Assembly (NCBI GenBank): GCA_007050885.1
Contig: SMYQ01000070.1
Span: 1 to 30,274, forward strand
DNA from: Candidatus Bathyarchaeota archaeon
GTDB lineage: Archaea; Thermoproteota; Bathyarchaeia; 40CM-2-53-6; RBG-13-38-9
Reading direction: 5' to 3'
Length of the DNA: 30,274 bases
Part shown: positions 23,931-30,274 of the stretch, in pieces
How positions within the stretch are numbered: position 1 is the stretch's first letter
How the letters are laid out: each line of letters opens with the position of its first letter
The notes under the pieces: generated by a model
Seen by the model: the letters and a program-made list of their open reading frames with translations, nothing else
Databases searched by the model: none
What the model was told of the DNA's origin: nothing
Made by a program: the position numbers and the translations under genes

Positions 23931-24560
23931 TTGACTGAAGAAAAGAAACCCGAGAAAAAAGGCGTTTCAAGGCGAGGATTCATTCAAGGAGCAGTAGCAG
24001 GACTTGTCGTGGGAGCAGCCGCAACATACGGCGCAACCACAATGATGCAACCAACAACACCAGGACCAACACCAACAACCCCGACAGGAGAAGTAGTCGG
24101 TCCAGCAGAATCTCAAACGATCACAATGACGATAAACGGTGTCACTGTTAATAAGAGTGTCAAAGCACGATGGACACTACAAAAATATATCCGTGACATT
24201 GTCGGACTCAGGGGAACACCTGAAGCATGCGATAACGGTGGATGTGGAAATTGCACCGTTCTGGTGAATGGAAAACCCATTCTTTCTTGTAGCATGCTAG
24301 CTATGGATTGCGCTGGAGCAGACATAACCACGATAGAAGGTTTAGCATCAGGAGGCACACTATCATCAATACAGCAATCATTCATCAATAATACTGCTTT
24401 TCAGTGTGGAGGCTGCACACCAGGATTTATTTTGTGTGGAAAAGCACTGAAAGATAAGAAATCTAGTCCATCTGAAGATGAGGTTAGAGAAGCTGTATCT
24501 GGAGTCCTATGCCGTTGTGGAACGTATGAAAGAGTAGTAAAAGCGATTATGGAGGCATGA
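23931..24560 (+). CDS. Molybdenum hydroxylase, [2Fe-2S] subunit with Tat signal (PaoA-like)
   Basis: 209 residues. The N-terminus has a twin-arginine motif (VSRRGFIQG, residues about 12-20) followed by a small-residue hydrophobic stretch, so the folded enzyme is likely exported. After a Thr/Pro linker come the plant-type cluster motif (CDNGGCGNC, later Cys in PILSC) and the second cluster domain (CGGCTPGFILC and CRCGTY), as in xanthine dehydrogenase family small subunits. It passes electrons from the Mo centre to FAD. E. coli PaoA also carries a Tat signal. First gene of a three-gene operon; the start is TTG with GAGGAAA upstream. Confidence 0.93.
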   Translation: MTEEKKPEKKGVSRRGFIQGAVAGLVVGAAATYGATTMMQPTTPGPTPTTPTGEVVGPAESQTITMTINGVTVNKSVKARWTLQKYIRDIVGLRGTPEACDNGGCGNCTVLVNGKPILSCSMLAMDCAGADITTIEGLASGGTLSSIQQSFINNTAFQCGGCTPGFILCGKALKDKKSSPSEDEVREAVSGVLCRCGTYERVVKAIMEA

Positions 24561-24565
24561 TATAA

Positions 24566-26986
24566 ATGGGAACACGTTTTGTTGGAAGTCTTGAACCCTT
24601 CAAGGATAAGATGGCAGAACAAGGTTATTCTGGCTTACGATATATGGCTCAAAGAGAATTAGACGTCAATGGAACAGCTATAGTGACAGGCAACGTAAAA
24701 TACACATCCAGCGTACAGGTACCAGGTTGCCTTTACACAAGATTTGTAAGAAGTCCCTATGGTAGCGCAAAAATCACAAGCTTGGACACTAGTAAAGCTG
24801 AAAATATGCCTGGTGTAGTCAGGGTTTTTACTGCAAGTGATCCTGAATTCGCAGGAAACATGTACTTAGGCGACATACCTCTTCTGACTGAAGGTGAGGT
24901 ATTCTTCGATACCCAGCCAATAGTAATGATAGTTGCCGAGACCCAAGAAGCAGCCGACGACGCGGCACACGCAGTAGAAGTCAAATATGAAGTAATGGAT
25001 GCTCTGACCGATCCAGTAGCAGCTCGTGATTTGAATCCACCTAAAGTAACTCATACACCGAGATTGATCACTCCACCTTTCGAAGCTGAAAGACCAAACG
25101 TAATCAATTGCTTCTATGTCAGAAGCGGTGACATTGAGCAAGGATTCGCAGATGCAGATGTTATAATCGAAGAAGAGATTACAACAGAAGCAGATCCACA
25201 CGGATACCTAGTACCAATAACTGCAACAGCCCAGCCACACGGTGACGGAACAATGACCCTATGGGTCGACGTCCAGAACATACACCCAGTCCCATGGCCA
25301 ACAGCAGCCGCAGCAGCAGGAATACCCTTAGACAAACTCAATGTAATAGGCCCTGACGTTTGTGCTGGCGGTTTCGGAGGAAAGAACTGCGGTACACCAG
25401 GACCATATGCTGCAATAGCTGCAAAAGCAACAGGAAGACCTGTAAGAGTAGCCTTTGACGATAACCGTTTACAACATGCAACAAGACCATGGAACGTATG
25501 CCAAATCAAAACAGGAGCCAAAAATGATGGAAAATTCACAGCAATCGACGTAACATTCAACATTGGTACACCATATGCAGTATTCAGCCTCTCTGTCATG
25601 GAAAGAGCAAGAGAAGCAATAACCTGCACATACCATTGGGGTCACAGAGACCTATACGAAAGACCAAACGTCATGTTCACCGCATACGACTCATACACTA
25701 ATCATGTTGAGACGATGTCCTACAGAGGCTTTGGAGTCTTAGAATCAACATTTCCAATGGAAACAATGATCAACATGTTAGCTGAAAAACTTGGCATGGA
25801 CAGACTTGAGATAAGACTATTGAACCTCACCAAAGAAGGTGAACGCAGCGCCCAGAACGAGATCATCAGAAGCATGGGAGCAGAAGGAGTCCAGAAGAAA
25901 GTCTATGAAATGATGCAAGCATGGGGACCCAAACCATCCGTCCCAGAACCATGGGTCGTAGGAAGAGGATTCTCAGGAGCTAACAAATACTCACAAGGAG
26001 ACATGGTACACAACCTAATATTCCTCAAGCTAAGAGCAAATGGAATCGTAGACATCATAGCTGACTCCATGGACATAGGACAAGGCATGAACACCGTCTC
26101 AAGACAGATTACCGCAGAAGGAATGAATATACCCATAGAAAATGTACGAAAAGTAGAAGTCAACACAGCATATGTCCCATGGACAAGCGACTCATTCTCC
26201 AGCTCAGCAACAGACGATATGGGCCAAGCCGTAGTCGATGCATGCAAGAATGCTAAAGCAAAATTATTTGAATGGGCTGCACCAAAACTCGGCACCAGCG
26301 TATCAAACCTAGAGACCGTCGACGGCATGATACAAGTAAAGGGCAACCCTGAGAGCGCAATATCATGGGGAGATGCAATGGCACCACGTCCACACACAAT
26401 CGTTCAAGGTTCAAAGAACTGGCCTGACGGCGCACCAAACGACTACGATGGACCAGGAACAAACGACTACTACACAGGACAAGCACTAGGACCATACTTC
26501 AGACTAATCATGCACATGAACTTCATGGCACAAGCTTATGAAGTCATGATAAACAAGGAGACAGGCGAAATGAAGATTACCAAATGGATTGGTGGAAACG
26601 ACGCACTACCTGTGAATCCAACCTTGCTAGAAGGACAGATCATAGGTGGAGGACTATACCACGGTGGATCAAACGGAATGTATGAAGAAAACATCTATGA
26701 CAATGGATCTATAATGACCAAGACATTAGTCGACTGGAAGATGCCAACGATACTTGACTTTCCAAAAATGGATGACATACACACCGCAGTAGTACCAGTC
26801 TGGGGCGAATACTTTGGAACACCAAGAGTAAACTGTCCATTCGGAGCAAAAGGTGTCGGAGAAGGAGTAGACTGCGCATCACCATCAGGACTAGTAAGCG
26901 CAATACACGATGCCATTGGGGTCTGGATCAAAAATGCACCAGCTGCTTCACAGAAGAGAATACTGGAGGCCTTAGGGAAGGCATAA
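24566..26986 (+). CDS. Molybdenum hydroxylase, Mo-cofactor subunit (xanthine dehydrogenase family)
   Basis: 806 residues. GGFGGK (268-273), SYRGFG (385-390), MDIGQGMNT (502-510) and KGVGEGVDCASPSG (762-775) are the cofactor and active-site motifs. Glu766 in GVGEG is the expected base that activates the Mo-bound hydroxyl. The SYRGFG loop has no Cys, so this is not the carbon monoxide dehydrogenase type. The family hydroxylates aldehydes, aromatic acyl-CoAs or N-heterocycles; the substrate cannot be told here. It has no signal peptide and would be exported by hitchhiking on the Tat-bearing small subunit. It starts 3 bases after the small-subunit stop codon. Codon use is biased to AAC, GAC, GGA, CCA, unlike nearby genes, suggesting high expression. 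Confidence 0.93.
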   Translation: MGTRFVGSLEPFKDKMAEQGYSGLRYMAQRELDVNGTAIVTGNVKYTSSVQVPGCLYTRFVRSPYGSAKITSLDTSKAENMPGVVRVFTASDPEFAGNMYLGDIPLLTEGEVFFDTQPIVMIVAETQEAADDAAHAVEVKYEVMDALTDPVAARDLNPPKVTHTPRLITPPFEAERPNVINCFYVRSGDIEQGFADADVIIEEEITTEADPHGYLVPITATAQPHGDGTMTLWVDVQNIHPVPWPTAAAAAGIPLDKLNVIGPDVCAGGFGGKNCGTPGPYAAIAAKATGRPVRVAFDDNRLQHATRPWNVCQIKTGAKNDGKFTAIDVTFNIGTPYAVFSLSVMERAREAITCTYHWGHRDLYERPNVMFTAYDSYTNHVETMSYRGFGVLESTFPMETMINMLAEKLGMDRLEIRLLNLTKEGERSAQNEIIRSMGAEGVQKKVYEMMQAWGPKPSVPEPWVVGRGFSGANKYSQGDMVHNLIFLKLRANGIVDIIADSMDIGQGMNTVSRQITAEGMNIPIENVRKVEVNTAYVPWTSDSFSSSATDDMGQAVVDACKNAKAKLFEWAAPKLGTSVSNLETVDGMIQVKGNPESAISWGDAMAPRPHTIVQGSKNWPDGAPNDYDGPGTNDYYTGQALGPYFRLIMHMNFMAQAYEVMINKETGEMKITKWIGGNDALPVNPTLLEGQIIGGGLYHGGSNGMYEENIYDNGSIMTKTLVDWKMPTILDFPKMDDIHTAVVPVWGEYFGTPRVNCPFGAKGVGEGVDCASPSGLVSAIHDAIGVWIKNAPAASQKRILEALGKA

Positions 26987-27002
26987 AGGAGGATAAAGAA
27001 AA

Positions 27003-27875
27003 ATGAGAGCTTTAGCACCAGTAAAATACTACACAGCAACCTCAGTTAAAGATGCATGCCAAGTACTAAATCAGGCCGCAGGAAAAGGCAAAGTCTTAGC
27101 CGGCGGATCCGACATAGTAGACTGGCTAAGAAAGAGATACATGCCTACACCAGAAGTTCTAGTCGACATTAAGAAACTAGGTCTCGATACAATCGAAACT
27201 AAAGAAGATGGAGTTCACATCGGAGCTACAGCCAAGCTGTCTGATCTAGGTACAGCAGGCATACCAATGCTCGAAGAAGCTGCAAGAAAAGGTCCATCAC
27301 CTCAACTACAGAACCAAGCAACAGTCGGCGGTAACGTATGCCAAAACGTATGGTGTTGGTACTATCGACTGAAAGATTGGAACTGTTACAGAAAAGGTGG
27401 ACCCATATGTTTCGTCCCTGGTGGCCGAAACCAGTTCCACGCAATAATGGAGCAGAAAGTATGCAATGCAATTGTTCCTGGAGACGTATCCGTCGCTTTG
27501 ACAGCCTTAAACGCTAATGTAAACATCGCTGGAATGGAAGGATCAAGAACTGTACCTATGAAAGATTTCTATATAGTCTTAGGTAACGTCTTGAAACCAG
27601 ACGAAATCATAACAGACATAGTCGTACCTGAGAAACCAAGCAAGGGAGTATTCCTTAAAAGCAGAACCAGAGGAGCAATCGATTTTGCTACTGCAAGCGT
27701 TGCAGCTGCAACAACTAGTCAAGGTACAACTGTAGCCCTTGGCGGAGTAGCACCAATAATACCATCCGGTACACCTGACGAAATAAAATCAGCAGTAAAC
27801 AACGCAACACCACTTAGCGAGAACAGATACAAGATAAACATAGTCAAGCATCTGCTTAGTCAAGCAGGTGTTTGA
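27003..27875 (+). CDS. Molybdenum hydroxylase, FAD subunit with Cys-rich [4Fe-4S] insertion (PaoB/HcrB-like)
   Basis: 290 residues. VLAGGSDIVDWLRKR is the FAD pyrophosphate loop, and NQATVGGNVCQN is the second FAD motif. Between them and the middle of the protein lies a Cys-rich segment: Cys113, Cys118, Cys128, Cys136 and Cys154 (RLKDWNCYRKGGPICFVPGG...HAIMEQKVC). E. coli PaoB and 4-hydroxybenzoyl-CoA reductase beta subunit carry an extra [4Fe-4S] cluster in an insertion at this place, with a similar Cys spacing and the 'HAI' stretch. A GGAGG ribosome site precedes the ATG by about 9 bases. A terminator overlaps the stop codon, so the operon ends here. Confidence 0.9.
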   Translation: MRALAPVKYYTATSVKDACQVLNQAAGKGKVLAGGSDIVDWLRKRYMPTPEVLVDIKKLGLDTIETKEDGVHIGATAKLSDLGTAGIPMLEEAARKGPSPQLQNQATVGGNVCQNVWCWYYRLKDWNCYRKGGPICFVPGGRNQFHAIMEQKVCNAIVPGDVSVALTALNANVNIAGMEGSRTVPMKDFYIVLGNVLKPDEIITDIVVPEKPSKGVFLKSRTRGAIDFATASVAAATTSQGTTVALGGVAPIIPSGTPDEIKSAVNNATPLSENRYKINIVKHLLSQAGV

Positions 27876-27902
27876 ACACCTTTCCCTTTTTTTCTTTTTT
27901 TT
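27866..27902 (+). terminator. Intrinsic-type terminator overlapping the last stop codon of the operon
   Basis: AGGTGTT (27866-27872) and AACACCT (27875-27881) form a perfect stem that includes the TGA stop. It is followed by a run of T with only a few C (27882-27902). In archaea the T-run alone can stop RNA polymerase. Confidence 0.8.
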
Positions 27903-27934
27903 TAATAATCACATTTCTTATGAGAAGAATAGAA

Positions 27935-28420
27935 TTATTCAGCTCCTTCTGATCCTATTGGCGGATATACGATTAATATAGATGCAGGTTCTAAGTACGA
28001 TTCTCCACTTACCCATACTGCTGTAAGTAAAACTTCGTCCCTGCCTTCAGAAATTACATGTACTTCCAGTGTGGCCTCACCCTGTACAAGATTTATTTTA
28101 CTCTCTTTTAATTCAAGAATTTTTGAAGGTGCAAGAGTTACTTCTATTACATCATTCCTGGTCCTATCTACATCACCATTTTCATCTATAACCCATATAC
28201 TAATTTCAACGATATTCGTAGTAATCACGTGTATTCCTTTGAAGCGCGCGCCTATAGTCATTTTCAATGTTCGACTTTGTTCTTTTGAAGCCTCTGTCTG
28301 CGGGACGTAATAATAATAAATGGAAGTTGAAATTACCATAGTTATAATTATTAAACCAAAAATTGACTGTGCTAATTCAACTTTTCTCCATCGAGGTAAA
28401 CCACGAAGTTTCAAATTCAA
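27935..28420 (-). CDS. Membrane-anchored Ig-like protein (paralog of 29657-30040)
   Basis: 161 residues. One membrane segment (about 20-38) after a basic N-terminus puts the rest outside. The single beta-sandwich (about 55-150) follows the invasin/Big_1 pattern: ISIWVIDENGDVDRTRNDVIEVTLAP then GEATLEVHV and LLTAVWVSG. The same blocks occur in the Ig-like gene on the other side of the polyferredoxin: ISIKAITDEGKVDNSRDDEIELSI, GEVEATLR and ILTARWISG, so the two are paralogs. It is downstream of the polyferredoxin by 22 bases and probably co-transcribed. A binding or assembly role for the polyferredoxin is inferred. Confidence 0.75.
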   Translation of the reverse strand: MNLKLRGLPRWRKVELAQSIFGLIIITMVISTSIYYYYVPQTEASKEQSRTLKMTIGARFKGIHVITTNIVEISIWVIDENGDVDRTRNDVIEVTLAPSKILELKESKINLVQGEATLEVHVISEGRDEVLLTAVWVSGESYLEPASILIVYPPIGSEGAE

Positions 28421-28442
28421 TTTTCCTTCAAACCTCTTTGTA

Positions 28443-29597
28443 TTAGAATCGAAATATTGATGGTAGTATTAGAATTGATATAATAAACCATGCATACCAT
28501 GATGTAGCCGCTGCTATGGATAGAGGTATTAACCAAGATCTAGCTCGTAATTCAGTACCTCTAACATGGACATCTATACAATCCACAGGACATACTTCTA
28601 TACATCGATGACATTTGATACAATCAATGTTAGGTTTTCCAGATTTTTCTATAGACTCTCGGGTCATTGCATATGTTTCACATACGTTTATGCATTTATT
28701 ACATTTGATGCAAATATTTTTATCAACTTTCACGTGAAATGGAGTAATTTTCTCTATAAAATTTATTATTGCACCTACCGGACATATCACCATACAGAAC
28801 CATCTTTTCTTATTCATAAATGGCAAGATACCAACAAACACAATTGATACTAATATGAAGACAATTCCAATCCAAAGGAACTGAACAAGGAAAACCCAGC
28901 AGACAATACATATGAGAGGAACCGCAAATGCTATTGCGAGTAATAATATTCCTATTGCTACTCCATACTTTACGTCTTTAACCTCTTCCCTAAGACCATC
29001 AATATTTTGCTCGCCAGAGGTAGATTTTTTCATGAAACTTGACATTTTCCATCTCACTTTCTTACCAGACATGCACCCTTGCACAGTTCCTCCGAAGAAA
29101 CAGATCCAGCCACAGAATCCTCTACCCAGAACAAGAGCTGTAACCAAGAAAGGTATGAGATATAATATTCCCAACTGAAGAGTAGAGGGTAATTTTACTA
29201 CTGCTTCAATATATTCGAACCTACCAAAAACAGCAAGCCCTAACATAATTTCTGGCATAGCCCTATTGCAGGGTACGAGAGTTGTACCAAGTGTTGGTAG
29301 ACCCTCATAATAGTAGACTTTTGTATGACTCCATACCCAAACCGCCAGGTTATCCATACCAATATAATTAAAAATTACAAACGAACCAACCCACATTAAA
29401 ATCGCATAAGAAACCAAATAGAGGTACCTTACTCTCTGAACCGAACGAAATCTCAATAATGCAAATGTCGCAATTCCAAGACCCAACCCCATCACAATAC
29501 CTAGTACAAAAGATGGCCTGTAGTGAAGATAGAAAGAATATACTCCAATCAGTGTACTGACTGTTATAGCGTTGATTAGATTTGTGGCTGGTCGCAT
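28443..29597 (-). CDS. NapH/NosR-like membrane polyferredoxin
   Basis: 384 residues with six or more membrane segments (including about 8-27, 31-50, 58-82, and a pair near 215-255). GRGFCGWICFFGG is the 'GfCGWxCP' type motif of NapH/NosR/CcoG proteins, VCWVF and CMVICPVGAI give further conserved cysteines (CxxxCP). Two [4Fe-4S] motifs, CIKCNKCINVC and CIKCHRCIEVCP, lie before a last membrane segment. These proteins pass electrons between quinones or ferredoxins and exported redox enzymes. It converges with the Tat-exported molybdenum hydroxylase operon, so a role in its electron flow is a reasonable inference but not shown. Flanked by two Ig-like paralogs. Confidence 0.85.
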   Translation of the reverse strand: MRPATNLINAITVSTLIGVYSFYLHYRPSFVLGIVMGLGLGIATFALLRFRSVQRVRYLYLVSYAILMWVGSFVIFNYIGMDNLAVWVWSHTKVYYYEGLPTLGTTLVPCNRAMPEIMLGLAVFGRFEYIEAVVKLPSTLQLGILYLIPFLVTALVLGRGFCGWICFFGGTVQGCMSGKKVRWKMSSFMKKSTSGEQNIDGLREEVKDVKYGVAIGILLLAIAFAVPLICIVCWVFLVQFLWIGIVFILVSIVFVGILPFMNKKRWFCMVICPVGAIINFIEKITPFHVKVDKNICIKCNKCINVCETYAMTRESIEKSGKPNIDCIKCHRCIEVCPVDCIDVHVRGTELRARSWLIPLSIAAATSWYAWFIISILILPSIFRF

Positions 29598-29656
29598 TAT
29601 CTAATCATCATATCATAAGGTCATTTTTTTCTTAAATTTGAATCGTTAGCGCGCAC

Positions 29657-30040
29657 TTAATGAGAACCGATCATATGACTTACTCGAACCTTAGCTAGAG
29701 GAGACTTTCCACTTATCCATCTGGCCGTCAGTATTGCAACCTCAGGTAAAGAACCTGACCTTAACGTAGCTTCGACTTCACCATTAACTAGTTTTAGCTG
29801 TAATTTCTTTGATTTATCTGAAAATCGTAAACCACTTTCAGGATTTATTGAAAGTTCTATTTCATCATCTCTGGAATTATCTACCTTGCCTTCATCTGTT
29901 ATGGCTTTGATTGAAATGCTCTTTTCACGGTTTTTACCTATTAAAGACAAGAATATGGCTAGTTTAGTTGCTTCAGGTGTCTTCTCTTCTTTGGACTCAT
30001 CCTTCTCTTGAGTATTTGGACTTTGATTGTCTTCAGTCAT
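29657..30040 (-). CDS. Small Ig-like domain protein without membrane anchor
   Basis: 127 residues from ATG at 30040, chosen because it lies 8 bases after GGTGA; two upstream in-frame ATGs are nested in or before that site. The first 25 residues are polar (Asp, Glu, Ser, Asn, Lys). The rest is an Ig-like domain (ISIKAITDEGKVDNSRDDEIELSI, GEVEATLR, ILTARWISG) paralogous to the membrane-anchored protein at 27935-28420. No signal peptide is visible. It lies 59 bases upstream of the polyferredoxin in the same direction. Confidence 0.7.
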   Translation of the reverse strand: MTEDNQSPNTQEKDESKEEKTPEATKLAIFLSLIGKNREKSISIKAITDEGKVDNSRDDEIELSINPESGLRFSDKSKKLQLKLVNGEVEATLRSGSLPEVAILTARWISGKSPLAKVRVSHMIGSH

Positions 30041-30213
30041 CCTAATCATCACCATTGATTACTCAATCGCGATATTTGTAACTATTAAACTTGACTTTTT
30101 TTGTTATCTGTTTTTTAAGTAATTGTAGCAAGAGATATCAGAGTTTAAACATGGATTTTTTGATAGTTATTATAGCGTAAATTTACCGATCCATAACTTA
30201 GGGATAGCACGCT

Positions 30214-30274
30214 TTAAAAAATAAACAATTCTTCAATTGTGGTCTTTAGAGCCTTTGCTACATCATGTGCCAAT
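30214..30274 (-). CDS. C-terminal end of a small XRE-family regulator (partial)
   Basis: The minus-strand frame entering from the right edge ends LAHDVAKALKTTIEELFIF and then TAA. This is the usual last helix of short Cro/C1-type helix-turn-helix regulators in archaea ('..LAxxIAKxLxxxIEELF'). Only about 19 residues are visible, so the DNA-binding helix and the rest lie outside the window. The stretch 30056-30213 between it and the Ig-like gene shows only AT-rich, promoter-like sequence. Confidence 0.65.
   Translation of the reverse strand, partial: LAHDVAKALKTTIEELFIF

Noticed and set aside
25114..26495. Long minus-strand frames opposite the molybdenum subunit
   Set aside because: They are by-products of codon bias in the true gene; no starts, ribosome sites or known domains.
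24566..26986. Carbon monoxide dehydrogenase large subunit
   Set aside because: The active-site loop is SYRGFG and lacks the Cys-containing motif of CoxL form I.
1..30274. CRISPR arrays, insertion sequences, rRNA genes
   Set aside because: No regularly spaced repeats, transposase genes or rRNA-like sequence were seen.

Overview
The window is an AT-rich piece of an archaeal chromosome. Archaeal markers are dense: Alba, aIF2 beta with a DUF424 partner, aIF1A, a RIO1 kinase, a Dim2/Pno1-type KH protein, both topoisomerase VI subunits, and an archaeal-type homocysteine-forming pair. Genes often start with ATG or TTG after a GGTGA-type Shine-Dalgarno, and TATA-like boxes lie upstream of several genes. 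Gene content fits an uncultured anaerobic member of the TACK archaea (Bathyarchaeia-like), but the sequence alone does not settle the lineage. An Asgard relative is not excluded, because one protein looks like full-length ribophorin I.

Layout, left to right. 1-2000 (minus): aspartate-semialdehyde sulfurtransferase (homocysteine synthesis), its NIL/ferredoxin partner, and perhaps the cut-off start of a third gene. 2096-3553: a membrane-anchored protein with caspase-fold features, divergent from Alba. 3732-5219: a fusion of a DapA-like class I aldolase with a formaldehyde-activating enzyme (Fae) domain. 5300-9251 (minus): a ribophorin I-like protein, aspartate kinase, and an unknown zinc-ribbon-like protein. 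9361-11692: a charge-free, aromatic-rich 42-residue microprotein with its own terminator, a small Ig-like protein, a cyclophilin-like protein, a hexapeptide-repeat acyltransferase, and a MoaD-like protein whose diglycine is followed by six extra residues. 11728-15429: a methylthiotransferase, a PHP-domain protein and methionyl-tRNA synthetase. 15601-23102: an information-processing block (aIF2 beta-DUF424, then aIF1A-RIO1-KH-Top6B-Top6A), interspersed with a putative lipoprotein, a 36-residue zinc-ribbon microprotein and a nitroreductase, and followed by an NTF2-like membrane protein.

23371-30274 is a redox region. A three-gene molybdenum hydroxylase operon (2Fe-2S subunit with Tat signal, Mo subunit, FAD subunit with a Cys-rich insertion) resembles the PaoABC / 4-hydroxybenzoyl-CoA reductase group. 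It has a perfect dyad upstream of its TATA box and a terminator overlapping its last stop codon. Facing it on the minus strand is a NapH-like polyferredoxin flanked by two related Ig-like proteins. The right edge cuts a small XRE-type regulator.

Links between regions: aspartate kinase supplies the aspartate semialdehyde used by the homocysteine enzyme, and MetRS uses the methionine made from it. The aldolase-Fae fusion suggests that an aldol reaction is coupled to C1 transfer onto tetrahydromethanopterin. The MoaD-like gene fits the need for molybdenum cofactor in the hydroxylase. These links are inferred from gene content, not proven.
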